A DNA stretch of 64,000 nucleotides from Silurus meridionalis (GCF_014805685.1 NC_060891.1:2872001-2936000); one strand, 5' to 3'. Positions 32,475 through 44,575 are shown, counted from the first letter of the stretch. Notes: a model not told the origin generated them from the sequence alone. Numbers and translations are program-made.

Positions 32475-33137
32475 TACCGTAATTTCCGGACTATTAAACG
32501 CACCCAAATATAAGCCGCACCCACTGAATTTTACAAAGATGTTTATTTTGAACATAAATAAGCCTTAAAACTAATGAACTTTACACAGGCTTTAATGAAA
32601 GACAGTGTCTGTTACACGGCTTGTATCTAAACAGTAGCCTACTAAGAAAGTCATTGTTCACTGTCTTCCTCCTTCCTTTCACAACAATTTCTCTTGAGAG
32701 TTTTTCTTCTGGCATCGTCGTGCGTTTAAAAATCACCATCGGTGAATCTTTTCTCCCGATGCCGTGCAGCTCAGAACACAGGTGAAGTGTGTGTTTTCAT
32801 GCCCGGTTGTTTTCAGCGTGACGAATGATTCTCATTTCCTGTAGACAGTCCGAGTGAGCGGCAGGTCAAAGGTCAGAGGAAATCATCCATATTTATGATG
32901 TGGTGCGGCCCGATTCAGTGGGAGCGCATCTGATTTATTATAAAGAGTTTCATTGGTTCACCTGAACCCGTTCGGCAATTTCATTGGTCTAATGTTATGG
33001 GGCTCAGTTTTTTGGCTTGAAGTTTGTGAAACCGGGAAAAACCCGGAAAAATCCATAAATTATCCGCTTCGTTGTTTAAGCCGCAAGGGGTCAAAGCGTG
33101 GGAAAAAGGAGCGGCTTATAAGCCGGAAAATACGGTA
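32475..33137. mobile_element. Non-autonomous DNA transposon with TACCGTA inverted repeats
   Basis: The left end reads TACCGTAATTTCCGGACTAT and the right end, inverted, reads TACCGTATTTTCCGGCTTAT; both continue with AAGCCGC-type sequence. The 663-bp interior has no transposase-length frame; a 61-codon frame at 32953 runs into the right end. It is a well-preserved example of an element type common in teleost genomes. I do not assign a superfamily. Confidence 0.75.
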
Positions 33138-33209
33138 GGTGCTTTTTGAGCAATGTGGAATACATGCTCAAAAAGCACCTACCGTATTTTCCGGATTATA
33201 AGCCGCTCC
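33108..33209. repeat. Near-perfect palindrome at the transposon's right end
   Basis: Arms at 33108-33152 and 33165-33209 are 45 bp each and differ at one base by my alignment, around a 12-bp loop. The left arm contains the transposon's right inverted repeat plus 15-16 bp of flank (GGTGCTTTTTGAGCA); the right arm is an inverted copy of both. The transcript of either strand would fold into a long hairpin. Confidence 0.9.
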
Positions 33210-33307
33210 TTACCCTGCCTTACCCAGACTACTTGTACCCTTGTCCCCATTTTAAGACTATTTGTACTACCATGTCTTCCTTTCCAAGGAGATATAGAGG
33301 CAGAATA
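33210..33307. other. Unassigned spacer up to the duplication
   Basis: Single-copy-looking sequence between the palindrome and the first duplication junction. It has no counterpart beside the second copy. Confidence 0.4.
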
Positions 33308-33474
33308 TAGACATGCAGATAAACATATCTTCCACATTAATTGTGTCAGTAGGAAATCATTTGAAAAAACAACTCTTGAACCTTTAACCAATCAACTGCT
33401 CAGTTTTGTATTTGGATTAGAGCCTGCCTCATGTAATGTGTTTGGATAACACTGATTGCAGAAGAAATAATCAT

Positions 33475-33507
<33 letters not shown>
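33475..33507 (+). repeat. (CA)n microsatellite, with copy at 38306-38336
   Basis: About 16 CA units in unit 1 and about one fewer in unit 2. Confidence 0.93.
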
Positions 33508-33512
<5 letters not shown>

Positions 33513-33867
33513 TTCTCCATCTGAATCTCACGCACTGTGTTGTGTGTTGCACATCGAGCGCAGGAACCAAATTGCTCTTGGCGCTCATTTAATCTTCTCA
33601 AATCTTACCAAGAGCTGCCGAGAGCACGTGTCGATCGTGCGAATTGTTATGACTGTGTCTCATACTACACATGCCTTGTGTTCGAGCTGCTATTAGCATG
33701 ACGATATAGAAACAAATAGCCCTGCCAGTCCTCATTCATCAATTTCCATTAATCGGCCGCTCGCTAATGTTTAACCTCCTCAAGGGTTTCTATTCATAAT
33801 CAATAATCAATCAATAGAAATGGCACGTCTTTCATCCTTTTGTAGCTTTGCTCAGGAGTAGATTGAC

Positions 33868-34040
33868 AGCCATGGAAAGCACATCTTCATGGAGCTGGCT
33901 CTGTGCACAAGGGCAATGGAACAGGTTTGGGTCTCCTATTTCAAGTAACTGGAACAATGTCATGTGGGCTTCTGATTTTGTGGAAGATCCAAATATTGCT
34001 GGAAAAGTCAGGTCTCAACACTTTTACCCATATAGTGTAT
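33868..34040 (-). pseudogene. Tc1-like relic, unit 1
   Basis: Contains CATCTTCATGGAGCTGG, CTCTGTGCACAAGGGC and ATGGAACAGGTTTGG, the reverse of the transposase blocks at 24860. It ends with CTTTTACCCATATAGTGTA, the family's inverted repeat. The middle is deleted. A 64-codon plus-strand frame across it is a shadow. Confidence 0.7.
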
Positions 34041-34613
34041 AATAGATAGTGGGAACTCTGAAGTGTTCAATCATCAAAGCATCCACTGAAGGACGGTACT
34101 TACATCTCCATGATGATCATTTTGGACCGAGTCTCAAATCTGGGTAAAAGTTTCCTCAGGTCTCAGCTTGTCCCTTTAGACTGGACGGTTAAAAATTCTA
34201 AAGGACACGCCAGTGTCGTCCCGTGTCGCTGTCATTCGTGCTACGGCGCATATGAAATTGTTGCATGCGTAATTACAGCCCTATGCGCGATTGATGAGCG
34301 CTCGAGACGCCTCTTGCCAATACTCTTTCAGAAGTGCTCCCTATCCATCACCTGAAGAGGTTAAGTAATGCACATTTGAATGAGATCAATTAAGGCTGGC
34401 TTTTACCTTCTACATCGTAATTCCTGAATCACACTCGCCGTGATGATGACATACGGCATGATGTGGAGAGCTCAAGCTAACATTAGAGTAACTCGCTGTA
34501 GGAGAATCATTTATCATCTGGTGGAGTCCAAGTGTAACACTAATGTCAAGCCAGCTTGTTTTTAACTCAGTGGTCTGCTTTAAATAATAAAATGTAAAAA
34601 AAATACAAAATAT

Positions 34614-34657
34614 AAAATAAAATAAAATAAAATAAAATAAAATAAAATAAAATATAA

Positions 34658-34709
<52 letters not shown>
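34614..34709 (+). repeat. (AAATA)n plus (AAT)n tract, unit 1
   Basis: About eight AAATA-type units followed by about 17 AAT units. Poly-Tyr and poly-Leu minus-strand frames here are artefacts. The matching tract in unit 2 is at 39438-39541. Confidence 0.93.
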
Positions 34710-34712
<3 letters not shown>

Positions 34713-34866
34713 TACTTTTTTGTTGTTGAGCTTGAATGCAAAAGGATAACAATTAATGTTAATATAGAAAATTAGTATAAATACAAGCATATTTTTTATG
34801 TATGTATATATGAGAATAAATTAATTATATGGGATTGAAGGAAAAACACAGGAAATAAATAAATAA

Positions 34867-34934
<68 letters not shown>
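34867..34934 (+). repeat. (AAAT)n/(TA)n tract, unit 1
   Basis: AAAT units lead into about 32 TA units. Confidence 0.93.
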
Positions 34935-34937
<3 letters not shown>

Positions 34938-35215
34938 GAGTTAACTTGTGATTAATCTCACATTTTTTATTTGTTCTAAATGTACCTTAAATTAATACTT
35001 TTTAAGTTTTTAATACTCTAATCAACATGTGCATGGACAAATATGTTTATTATTAGTGAAACCAAACTCAACATAGAGCATTAAGACAAATTACTCTTGT
35101 AAAAGTTTTAAAAAATTATGGTTTTAAATTATGCAAATCATCAGGACACCAAACGGAACTTTTGCTATGTTTTCACCCGGATGGTTTCTGTGCTTGATTT
35201 GAGACTTTATTTATG
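34935..35215 (+). mobile_element. Old dispersed repeat with GTTAACT..GATTAATC motif, unit 1
   Basis: Contains GAGTTAACTTGTGATTAATC, AATATGTTTATTATTAGTGA, CATAGAGCATTAAG, ATCATCAGGACACC and TGCTTGATTTGAGACTTT. The same words in the same order occur outside the duplication at 52500-52740. It is therefore an interspersed family, probably a DNA transposon, but I cannot classify it. Confidence 0.6.
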
Positions 35216-35479
35216 GAAATATAATAAAATAATGAGAAGGGAGAATTTGCAAATGCATTACTATTAGCATTATTATTATTATTATCATAAAGAGGAATTT
35301 TCATATACTTGTATACACTATATCATGCCTGACTCGTAGAACATTAAAAAAAAGTATTTGAGACACACAGCAGGCATGAAAGCAAACCTCATCATATAAA
35401 ATACATGTAATAATTCAGCATATTTTTTTAGCATCTGCAAAGAAAATGAAGTTACACATCTGCCACACTGAAAGAAAAA

Positions 35480-36060
35480 AAAAAAAAGTGACGCCTGACA
35501 GATGAAGTGACGCCGTTGGTAAGGGCGTGAAAGCTGTGCTTATCGAGCTCTTTTATATCGCGGATTCCCACTGAGAGGGATTGAAGTGAAGGCCACGCAG
35601 GAGGAATATATGGGCTTCTCAGCGCTGTCAGTCTTGTAGGATTATCTGGGGTTGTGGTTGAAGTTGGTGTTTGCTTACTGCGGAGTACTCTGTCATGGAT
35701 TTTCTGTCTTTATCTCGAAGCCTGACTGATAAACCGAGTCCATTTTCCACACGCGCCCCTAAGATGCATGGGTGCGCAGGGTACACGGAGTGCAGCGAAA
35801 ACCCTGACAGATAAAGTCAAAAAGAAAGCGAATGCCACTCGGGCGAACGTGCTGCCACCCTGCCCACGCTTTCGATAAAGCCTATACGCGTACTTTATGT
35901 GATGCGATGTGTCGCTCTCGGCGTACGCGGCTTAGCTTTGAAAATAGGAACCGACTAGGGAATGCGTTTTTATTTAAAACTTGTCAATATTCCTTTTATT
36001 AAATCTTTTAGTGCACGCAGGTCAAGAGACACCTCGAAGACTCTTTACTCAGATGGTGCA
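35480..36060. other. Non-repetitive GC-richer block, also at 40315-40890
   Basis: Mixed-composition sequence with several CpGs and no repeat signature, for example CTGTCATGGATTTTCTG and CCTGACAGATAAAGTC. It is present in both units. Candidate conserved non-coding DNA, judged by composition only. Confidence 0.35.
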
Positions 36061-37435
36061 AAAAACAAAAAACATCATCTGAAAGGAGGGAAAACTGATG
36101 GGAACTCATGCATGCTGAGCTGAAAGGCGTCCCAGAATGCACCTTTGAGTCAAATGCGATGCTGAAAAACACATCAGGTCAAACTCCTCTTACTCTAAAC
36201 ACAACTTTGCTATTTCTTTGGAACTTTTCAACGCAACTCGAGCTGTTTTTTCCTGTTTTCTGTTCTGGATTGTGCATCATTCAAACACACAGCCTAATTT
36301 ATTCCCTATTATTTACTTCCCTATTTCCTGTGGAACAATTTTCATTTGCCATTTTATCATTCCAGATTTATATACTATACACATTTATATAAATGTGTCA
36401 TTTATTTATTATTTTTTTTAACATGCCATTTTTTTCTCAGGTGGTACGAAGAACCGAAAACTTCCAGAGATTACAAGTTATTCCACCGGGAAACTCTCAA
36501 AAAGCACAACCTGCACTTCTCCCCCTTACTGAAATGATTCTCAATGCTGTTTATATTTAGTTGTAATTTTGTGTTTTGGACTTTTATCCATGTAGATCTG
36601 TTTATATATATATATATATATATATTGCAGGATTAATCTGTGTGGGAGAGGCCCAAAGAAAAACACTCAAATACAATATTTATTATATTTATAACCAACC
36701 GTAGGTGGGCATCATACCACAGCGCGCGATTATTAATGATTTTTGCCCTAAAAGAGCAGCTTATCGTGCTTCAGCTCGTACATACGGTGCAGCATCCACT
36801 CCCTGCTCATTGAGCGTATGACATATACGTTCTGTATATACTGCATTCATAATCTTTAATGTCCCGCACTGTTTTTTTTACAACAAGCTCGTTATCTCAA
36901 ACATGTCGATCCTTCTCGAGTCCATTAGCAAACATTTTTCGGAAAGATTTTCAGTATTCATTTTTCTAGTTCTCTGTTTAAGCATTTAATAATAAAGACA
37001 GCCATGTTTTAGGAGACTGACTGCTGTTTACTGACGCCGGAGTCCGGGCCGAATAGAACCTCGATGCTTTTTTAGTGGGAGTTGCATAAGTTTCTGTGCT
37101 GTTGCCATGGTGACGCCAATGTGAGAGTCCTGGAAGAGCACACAACCCTAAAAATGTGTGGAATGTGAAATGGTAATTATGAATTAATATATATATATAT
37201 ATATAGACACACAAAACATATATGTATTAGTATATACAAACCGAGAGAATGTAATTGCACCCATGTTGCTGATGTGATGGAAATATTTTGAACTCAGGGA
37301 CAGGGTCTTTTATTCCCTGGTCAAATGCCATTTGCAGAAATGAGCCATTAAGAGGAAAGACTTTTAATTTGTATGCATTACAAAATCCATGCACTTCCAG
37401 CTTGTTTTTGTAAATTTTTCTTTTTTTTTTTTTTT
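36061..37435. other. Unassigned part of unit 1
   Basis: AT-rich sequence with T runs, a (TA)n at about 36604-36625 and another at about 37184-37204. Frames of 60-94 codons at 36108-36537 lack motifs. The stretch 36690-37180 is non-repetitive and less AT-rich. Counterpart in unit 2: about 40890-42260. Confidence 0.35.
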
Positions 37436-37439
37436 TTTA

Positions 37440-37915
37440 CACTAATGGGCTTCAGCCAGTAACCAATGCCCAGTAATTACACATTAGCAACTCTGCCATT
37501 TTAGACCAATCCTTAATTGTTTTCTTTTTCTTTTGGCTGCATAATTGTGTCATGTCACATTAGCATTGTTTCCCTTTGTCCTTTAACTCTTGCCAATTAA
37601 AGTGCTGTCCAAGTCAGGAGTAATTACTAAATGGGTTCTTACTGCTGATAAAACAGGCGTGCTTTGACCCCACGCGTCCTAATTCGCGTCACCTGGGTCT
37701 GAGGATCTGTCTACCTTCTCGCCGGTGTCATCTTTTGTCCTGTTTAACAGCATCGATTCCCCTCGTAAACAATATGGGAGAGTGTGTTTTGGACTGTCTC
37801 CAAACACTCATTCAGGAGCTGCTCAGCAGGAGCCGAGGAAGCTGTAGCTCGGAAGCACTACATCATTGCTCCAGCGTTTCAGCTCCTCGGGACAATCAGG
37901 CCATAAAAACTAAAT
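37440..37915. other. Enhancer-like non-repetitive block, unit 1
   Basis: Rich in motifs typical of conserved developmental enhancers: CAGTAATTACAC, CTTAATTG, GGAGTAATTACTAAATG (homeodomain-type TAATTA/TAATTAC cores), CCTTTGTCC (Sox/TCF-type) and CCAATTAAAG, with no repeat signature. A long T run precedes it. The motif density is what I see; enhancer activity is inference. Unit 2 carries it at about 42265-42755. Confidence 0.4.
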
Positions 37916-38305
37916 AATAATTAAAAAGGCATGACTGACATTGACTTCATGAAAATGTAGCCAGGGGCTGGTCCAGTTGGGGTGATTAGCAACTCTTGGC
38001 CAGACCAAGCCAGTAGGGGGACGGAGGCAGAAAGCTGGCTGTGTTCTACAGACCGGAGTTCATGGAGAGTTTAGCTGTCTCATACACGTCTATACTACCT
38101 TTGGAAAAGTATAAGGATGTACAGTTTACATAAGGGATTAGACATGCAGATAAACATATCTTCCACATTAATTGTGTCAGTAGGAAATCATTTGAAAAAA
38201 CAACTCTTGAACCTTTAACCAATCAACTGCTCAGTTTTGTATTTGGATTAGATCCTGCCTCATGTAATGTGTTTGGATAACACTGATTGCAGAAGAAATA
38301 ATCAT

Positions 38306-38341
<36 letters not shown>

Positions 38342-38693
38342 TTCTCCATCTGAATCTCACGCACTGTGTTGTGTGTTGCACATCGAGCGCAGGAACCAAA
38401 TTGCTCTTGGCGCTCATTTAATCTTCTCAAATCTTACCAAGAGCTGCCGAGAGCACGTGTCGATCGTGCGGTGTTATGACTGTGTCTCATACTACACATG
38501 CCTTGTGTTCGAGCTGCTATTAGCATGACGATATAGAAACAAATAGCCCTGCCAGTCCTCATTCATCAATTTCCATTAATCGCCGCTCGCTAATGTTTAA
38601 CCTCCTCAAGGGTTTCTATTCATAATCAATAATCAATCAATAGAAATGGCACGTCTTTCATCCTTTTGTAGCTTTGCTCAGGAGTAGATTGAC

Positions 38694-38865
38694 AGCCATG
38701 GAAAGCACATCTTCATGGAGCTGGCTCTGTGCACAAGGGCAATGGAACAGGTTTGGGTCTCCTATTTCAAGTAACTGGAACAATGTCATGTGGGCTTCTG
38801 ATTTTGTGGAAGATCCAAATATTGCTGGAAAAGTCAGGTCTCAACACTTTTACCCATATAGTGTA
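38694..38865 (-). pseudogene. Tc1-like relic, unit 2
   Basis: Duplicate of the relic at 33868-34040. Its presence in both units shows the insertion and decay came before the tandem duplication. Confidence 0.7.
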
Positions 38866-39437
38866 TAATAGATAGTGGGAACTCTGAAGTGTTCAATCAT
38901 CAAAGCATCCACTGAAGGGGTACTTACATCTCCATGATGATCATTTTGGACCGAGTCTCAAATCTGGGTAAAAGTTTCCTCAGGTCTCAGCTTGTCCCTT
39001 TAGACTGGACGGTTAAAAAATTCTAAAAGGACACGCCAGTGTCGTCCCGTGTCGCTGTCATTCGTGCTACGGCGCATATGAAATTGTTGCATGCGTAATT
39101 ACAGCCCTATGCGCGATTGATGAGCGCTCCGAGACGCCTCTTGCCAATACTCTTTCAGAAGTGCTCCCTATCCATCACCTGAAGAGGTTAAGTAATGCAC
39201 ATTTGAATGAGATCAATTAAGGCTGGCTTTTACCTTCTACATCGTAATTCCTGAATCACACTCGCCGTGATGATGACATACGGCATGATGTGGAGAGCTC
39301 AAGCTAACATTAGAGTAACTCGCTGTAGGAGAATCATTTATCATCTGGTGGAGTCCAAGTGTAACACTAATGTCAAGCCAGCTTGTTTTTAACTCAGTGG
39401 TCTGCTTTAAATAATAAAATGTAAAAAAAAAAATACA

Positions 39438-39488
39438 AAAATATAAAATAAAATAAAATAAAATAAAATAAAATAAAATAAAATATAA

Positions 39489-39541
<53 letters not shown>
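39438..39541 (+). repeat. (AAATA)n plus (AAT)n tract, unit 2
   Basis: Counterpart of 34614-34709, differing by a few A residues and unit number. Confidence 0.93.
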
Positions 39542-39697
39542 TACTTTTTTTGTTGTTGAGCTTGAATGCAAAAGGATAACAATTAATGTTAATATAGAAA
39601 ATTAGTATAAATACAAGCATATTTTTTTATGTATGTATATATGAGAATAAATTAATTATATGGGATTGAAGGAAAAACACAGGAAATAAATAAATAA

Positions 39698-39701
<4 letters not shown>

Positions 39702-39771
<70 letters not shown>
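39702..39771 (+). repeat. (AAAT)n/(TA)n tract, unit 2
   Basis: Counterpart of 34867-34934 with slightly more TA units. Confidence 0.93.
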
Positions 39772-39773
<2 letters not shown>

Positions 39774-39774
<1 letters not shown>

Positions 39775-40047
39775 GAGTTAACTTGTGATTAATCTCACAT
39801 TTTTATTTGTTCTAAATGTACCTTAAATTAATACTTTTTAAGTTTTTAATACTCTAATCAACATGTGCATAGACAAATATGTTTATTATTAGTGAAACCA
39901 AACTCAACATAGAGCATTAAGACAAATTACTCTTGTAAAAGTTTTAAAAAATTATGGTTTTAAATTATGCAAATCATCAGGACACCAAACGGAACTTTTG
40001 CTATGTTTTCACCCGGATGGTTTCTGTGCTTGATTTGAGACTTTATT
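39774..40047 (+). mobile_element. Old dispersed repeat, unit 2
   Basis: Duplicate of 34935-35215 with few changes (for example CATGGACAAAT to CATAGACAAAT). Confidence 0.6.
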
Positions 40048-42264
40048 TATGGAAATATAATAAAATAATGAGAAGGGAGAATTTGCAAATGCATTACTAT
40101 TAGCATTATTATTATTATTATTATTATAAAGAGGAATTTTCATATACTTGTATACACTATATCATGCCTGACTCGTAGAACATAAAAAGTATTTGAGACA
40201 CACAGCAGGCATGAAAGCAAACCTCATCATATAAAATACATGTAATAATTCAGCATATTTTTTTAGCATCTGCAAAGAAAATGAAGTTACACATCTGCCA
40301 CACTGAAAAAAAAAAAAAGTGACGCCTGACAGATGAAGTGGCGCCGTTGGTAAGGGCGTGAAAGCTGTGCTTATCGAGCTCTTTTATATCGCGGATTCCC
40401 ACTGAGAGGGATTGAAGTGAAGGCCACGCAGGAGGAATATATGGGCTTCTCAGCGCTGTCAGTCTTGTAGGATTATCTGGGGTTGTGGTTGAAGTTGGTG
40501 TTTGCTTACTGCGGAGTACTCTGTCATGGATTTTCTGTCTTTATCTCGAAGCCTGACTGATAAACCGAGTCCATTTTCCACACGCGCCCCTAAGATGCAT
40601 GGGTGCGCAGGGTACACGGAGTGCAGCGAAAACCCTGACAGATAAAGTCAAAAAGAAAGCGAATGCCACTCGGGCGAACGTGCTGCCACCCTGCCCACGC
40701 TTTCGATAAAGCCTATCGCGTACTTTATGTGATGCGATGTGTCGCTCTCGGCGTACGCGGCTTAGCTTTGAAAATAGGAACCGACTAGGGAATGCGTTTT
40801 TATTTAAAACTTGTCAATATTCCTTTTATTAAATCTTTTAGTGCACGCAGGTCAAGAGACACCTCGAAGACTCTTTACTCAGATGGTGCAAAAACCAAAA
40901 AACATCATCTGAAAGGAGGGAAAACTGATGGGAACTCATGCATGCTGAGCTGAAAGGCGTCCCAGAATGCACCTTTGAGTCAAATGCGATGCTGAAAACA
41001 CATCAGGTCAAACTCCTCTTACTCTAAACACAACTTTGCTATTTCTTTGGAACTTTTCAACGCAACTCGAGCTGTTTTTTCCTGTTTTCTGTTCTGGATT
41101 GTGCATCATTCAAACACACAGCCTAATTTATTCCCTATTATTTACTTCCCTATTTCCTGTGGAACAATTTTCATTTGCCATTTTATCATTCCAGATTTAT
41201 ATACTATACACATTTATATAAATGTGTCATTTATTTATTATTTTTTTTAACATGCCATTTTTTCTCAGGTGGTACGAAGAACCGAAAACTTCCAGAGATT
41301 ACAAGTTATTCCACGGAAACTCTCAAAAGCACAACCTGCACTTCTCCCCTTACTGAAATGATTCTCAATGCTGTTTATATTTAGTTGTAATTTTGTGTTT
41401 TGGACTTTTATCCATGTAGATCTGTTTATATATATATATATATATATTGCAGGATTAATCTGTGTGAGAGGCCCAAAGAAAACACTCAAATACAATATTT
41501 ATTATATTTATAACCAACCGTAGGTGGGCATCATACCACAGCGCGCGATTATTAATGATTTTTGCCCTAAAAGAGCAGCTTATCGTGCTTCAGCTCGTAC
41601 ATACGGTGCAGCATCCACTCCCTGCTCATTGAGCGTATGACATATACGTTCTGTATATACTGCATTCATAATCTTTAATGTCCCGCACTGTTTTTTTTAC
41701 AACAAGCTCGTTATCTCAAACATGTCGATCCTTCTCGAGTCCATTAGCAAACATTTTTCGGAAAGATTTTCAGTATTCATTTTTCTAGTTCTCTGTTTAA
41801 GCGTTTAATAATAAAGACAGCCATGTTTTTAGGAGACTGACTGCTGTTTACTGACGCCGGAGTCCGGGCCGAATAGAACCTCGATGCTTTTTTAGTGGGA
41901 GTTGCATAAGTTTCTGTGCTGTTGCCATGGTGACGCCAATGTGAGAGTCCTGGAAGAGCACACAACCCTAAAAATGTGTGGAATGTGAAATGGTAATTAT
42001 GAATTAATATATATATATATATATATAGACACACAAAACATATATGTATTAGTATATACAAACCGAGAGAATGTAATTGCACCCATGTTGCTGATGTGAT
42101 GGAAATATTTTGAACTCAGGGACAGGGTCTTTTATTCCCCTGGTCAAATGCCATTTGCAGAAATGAGCCATTAAGAGGAAAGACTTTTTAATTTGTATGC
42201 ATTACAAAATCCATGCACTTCCAGCTTGTTTTTTTGTAAATTTTTTCTTTTTTTTTTTTTTTTT

Positions 42265-42755
42265 TTTTTACACTAATGGGCTTCAGCCAGTAACCAATGC
42301 CCAGTAATTACACATTAGCAACTCTGCCATTTTAGACCAATCCTTAATTGTTTTCTTTTTCTTTTTGGCTGCATAATTGTGTCATGTCACATTAGCATTG
42401 TTTCCCTTTGTCCTTTAACTCTTGCCAATTAAAGTGCTGTCCAAGTCAGGAGTAATTACTAAATGGGTTCTTACTGCTGATAAAACAGACGTGCTTTGAC
42501 CCCACGCGTCCTAATTCGCGTCACCTGGGTCTGAGGATCTGTCTACCTTCTCGCCGGTGTCATCTTTTGTCCTGTTTAACAGCATCGATTCCCCTCGTAA
42601 ACAATATGGGAGAGTGTGTTTTGGACTGTCTCCAAACACTCATTCAGGAGCTGCTCTCAGCAGGAGCCGAGGGAAGCTGTAGCTCGGAAGCACTACATCA
42701 TTGCTCCAGCGTTTCAGCTCCTCGGGACAATCAGGCCATAAAAAACTAAATAATA
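42265..42755. other. Enhancer-like non-repetitive block, unit 2
   Basis: Counterpart of 37440-37915. The TAATTA-type and CTTTGTCC-type motifs listed there are unchanged; the differences fall in homopolymers and in one CT insertion near 42655. Confidence 0.4.
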
Positions 42756-42976
42756 ATTAAAAAAAGGCATGACTGACATTGACTTCATGAAAATGTAGCC
42801 AGGGGCTGGTCCAGTTGGGGTGATTAGCAACTCTTGGCCAGACCAAGCCAGTAGGGGGACGGAGGCAGAAAGCTGGCTGTGTTCTACAGACCGGAGTTCA
42901 TGGAGAGTTTAGCTGTCTCATACACGTCTATACTACCTTTGGAAAAGTATAAGGATGTACAGTTTACATAAGGGAT

Positions 42977-44575
42977 TAGACAGGGCTCGGTGGGTTTCAC
43001 GACTCAATTGCGTGGCGTGAAAGTGAAAAACCACCAGATGCAAATCAGAGTGCATTAAAACTATTTGACGACTAACCAGCTGGCAGTGGTGAACAAAGTA
43101 CACAAACCATGTAGTCAAACGAATTTTCTCCAACATTACGACAAACAATAACCGGTTTCCTCTTTGTTTTGTCTTCTGTTTTCTTGCTGGCACGATAATT
43201 CTTCTTTCTTCGAAGTTTCAATGCCGCAGCTCACATGTAAATGCAGTACACAAAAAAAAAAGTTTGCAAACTCACAGAATGCTGCATATCTCTAAACATA
43301 CTGAGAAAAAAAAAGAGAAAAGCAGAACGAGGCGTCACGCTCCAGCCTTAATCGAGACACCTTTATTGATTCCAGTTTAAACACCTCTCCTAAGAATGAT
43401 TACAATTCTGGTCAGCCTCGTTTTTTTTCTTTCTTTCAGAACTCAATCCAAACTGAATTATGCTGTATGGGGCTAAATCTACATGCAGCACATTTAAATC
43501 AGCACTACGCTCCACGCCTGAAATCTAAAACACAGACACCCGCCCTTTCCCCACCCCCCCCGGAGCTGTCACCTCGCTGCGGAGTTAGCAAGCGAGGCCT
43601 TACGGTTTATGATTGATTTCTCCTATCTAGTGTGTTGGAGTGAGTTGAAATTGATCTTGTCATTTAGCAGTAAATATCATGAGGAGGAAAAGAAGGGGGT
43701 TGGAGGGGGTGGTGCAGTGGATAGAGATCGTAGTGGCTGCGCGTGTTCATCGATCTGACCCCTCGGATCAATTCATTTTTCCTGCGCGGTCTGCGGCTAA
43801 ATTACAACCTGCCGAGAGGAAGCGGACGATCTACGCATAGCGCACGTCCGCTTGCTCTTTCGATCTCATTTTCGGGGCCGCGTCCTCCAAAAATGAAAAA
43901 AAAAAATCTAAATTATGCGTGCCTGTCGCAAGCGTCGGTGACAAGGATTCGAATAGATTAACTACGACGAGGGTAGCGGAGAAGAAATGAAAGTTTTATG
44001 ATTAAAAAATAAGAGATCTGCGTCGATTGCTAGCAAAGTGCATTAAGGGTTTAGAATAGTGGCTAACTGCTTTCAGATGTCCAATAAACTGGAAACAAAC
44101 ATGTCAATCCTTGGGTTGGTTTGTCAATTCATTCCCGCTTATATTCCGCAATATCCTGGCTATGGATGTGGAATTTCGGAATATACAATGGGTAGATTTA
44201 ACAGTTAAATTCAGGACACTATAGATACATACTGGCAAACTCTTTAGATCTGGAGTTAACTCAGAGACTCCAATGAAGACCAGGGAGCTGGAACCGAGAG
44301 GTGTTGGAACTCAGAACGACTCTTAGGGGACACATTAGCAGGGTGGCTCACACTTATTTTTTCTTATTTTTTCTACACTTTTCTCATGGCTCTAATTGAG
44401 ATAATTAACAAATATTAAATTATAAGTAAATAGTAAAATATTCTCTCAAATACTTTGAATTGTCAAGTAAGCTTTGGATTTGATTTTGTTTAGCTAGTCA
44501 TCAAATACTATTACAATTGTAATTCCAAGTAGTACGTAAGGTGTATGGATAACACTATATTTATTTAAGACTTGC
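42977..44575. other. Unassigned DNA, GC-richer at 43330-43960
   Basis: No gene supported. The part 43500-43960 contains C-rich and CpG-containing sequence; a 72-codon frame at 43743 has no motif. Homopolymer A runs lie near 43252 and 43307. Confidence 0.3.

Larger units (their letters stand above)
33308..38138 (+). repeat. 4.83-kb tandem duplication, unit 1
   Basis: This segment is repeated directly downstream at 38139-42976 with the same order of every landmark. The first junction is TATAGACA/TGCAG; the unit ends at ATTAGACA. It holds a Tc1 relic, AAATA/AAT and TA tracts, an old dispersed repeat and two blocks of non-repetitive DNA. It has no gene. Differences from unit 2 are mostly single-base indels in short homopolymers plus a smaller number of substitutions; I estimate about 99% identity by eye. 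Confidence 0.95.
38139..42976 (+). repeat. 4.84-kb tandem duplication, unit 2
   Basis: The unit starts at TAGACA/TGCAG and ends at TAGACA/GGGCTC, so TAGACA is shared by the left, middle and right junctions. It is about 7 bp longer than unit 1. Examples of differences: GAGCCTGCC to GATCCTGCC (33422 vs 38252), CAGGCGTGC to CAGACGTGC (37655 vs 42487), AGCATTTAAT to AGCGTTTAAT (36979 vs 41801), and GCTGCTCAGC to GCTGCTCTCAGC (37818 vs 42650). Confidence 0.95.

Noticed and set aside
33848..34042. Small gene duplicated with the 4.8-kb unit (64-codon frame, also at 38674-38868)
   Set aside because: The frame runs antisense across a Tc1 relic, including its inverted repeat, so its identity in both copies only reflects the recent duplication.
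34410..34790. 126-codon minus frame with poly-Tyr (and its copy at 39237-39620)
   Set aside because: Most of its length is the AAATA/AAT microsatellite. The flanking residues differ from the copy only by shifts within the repeat.
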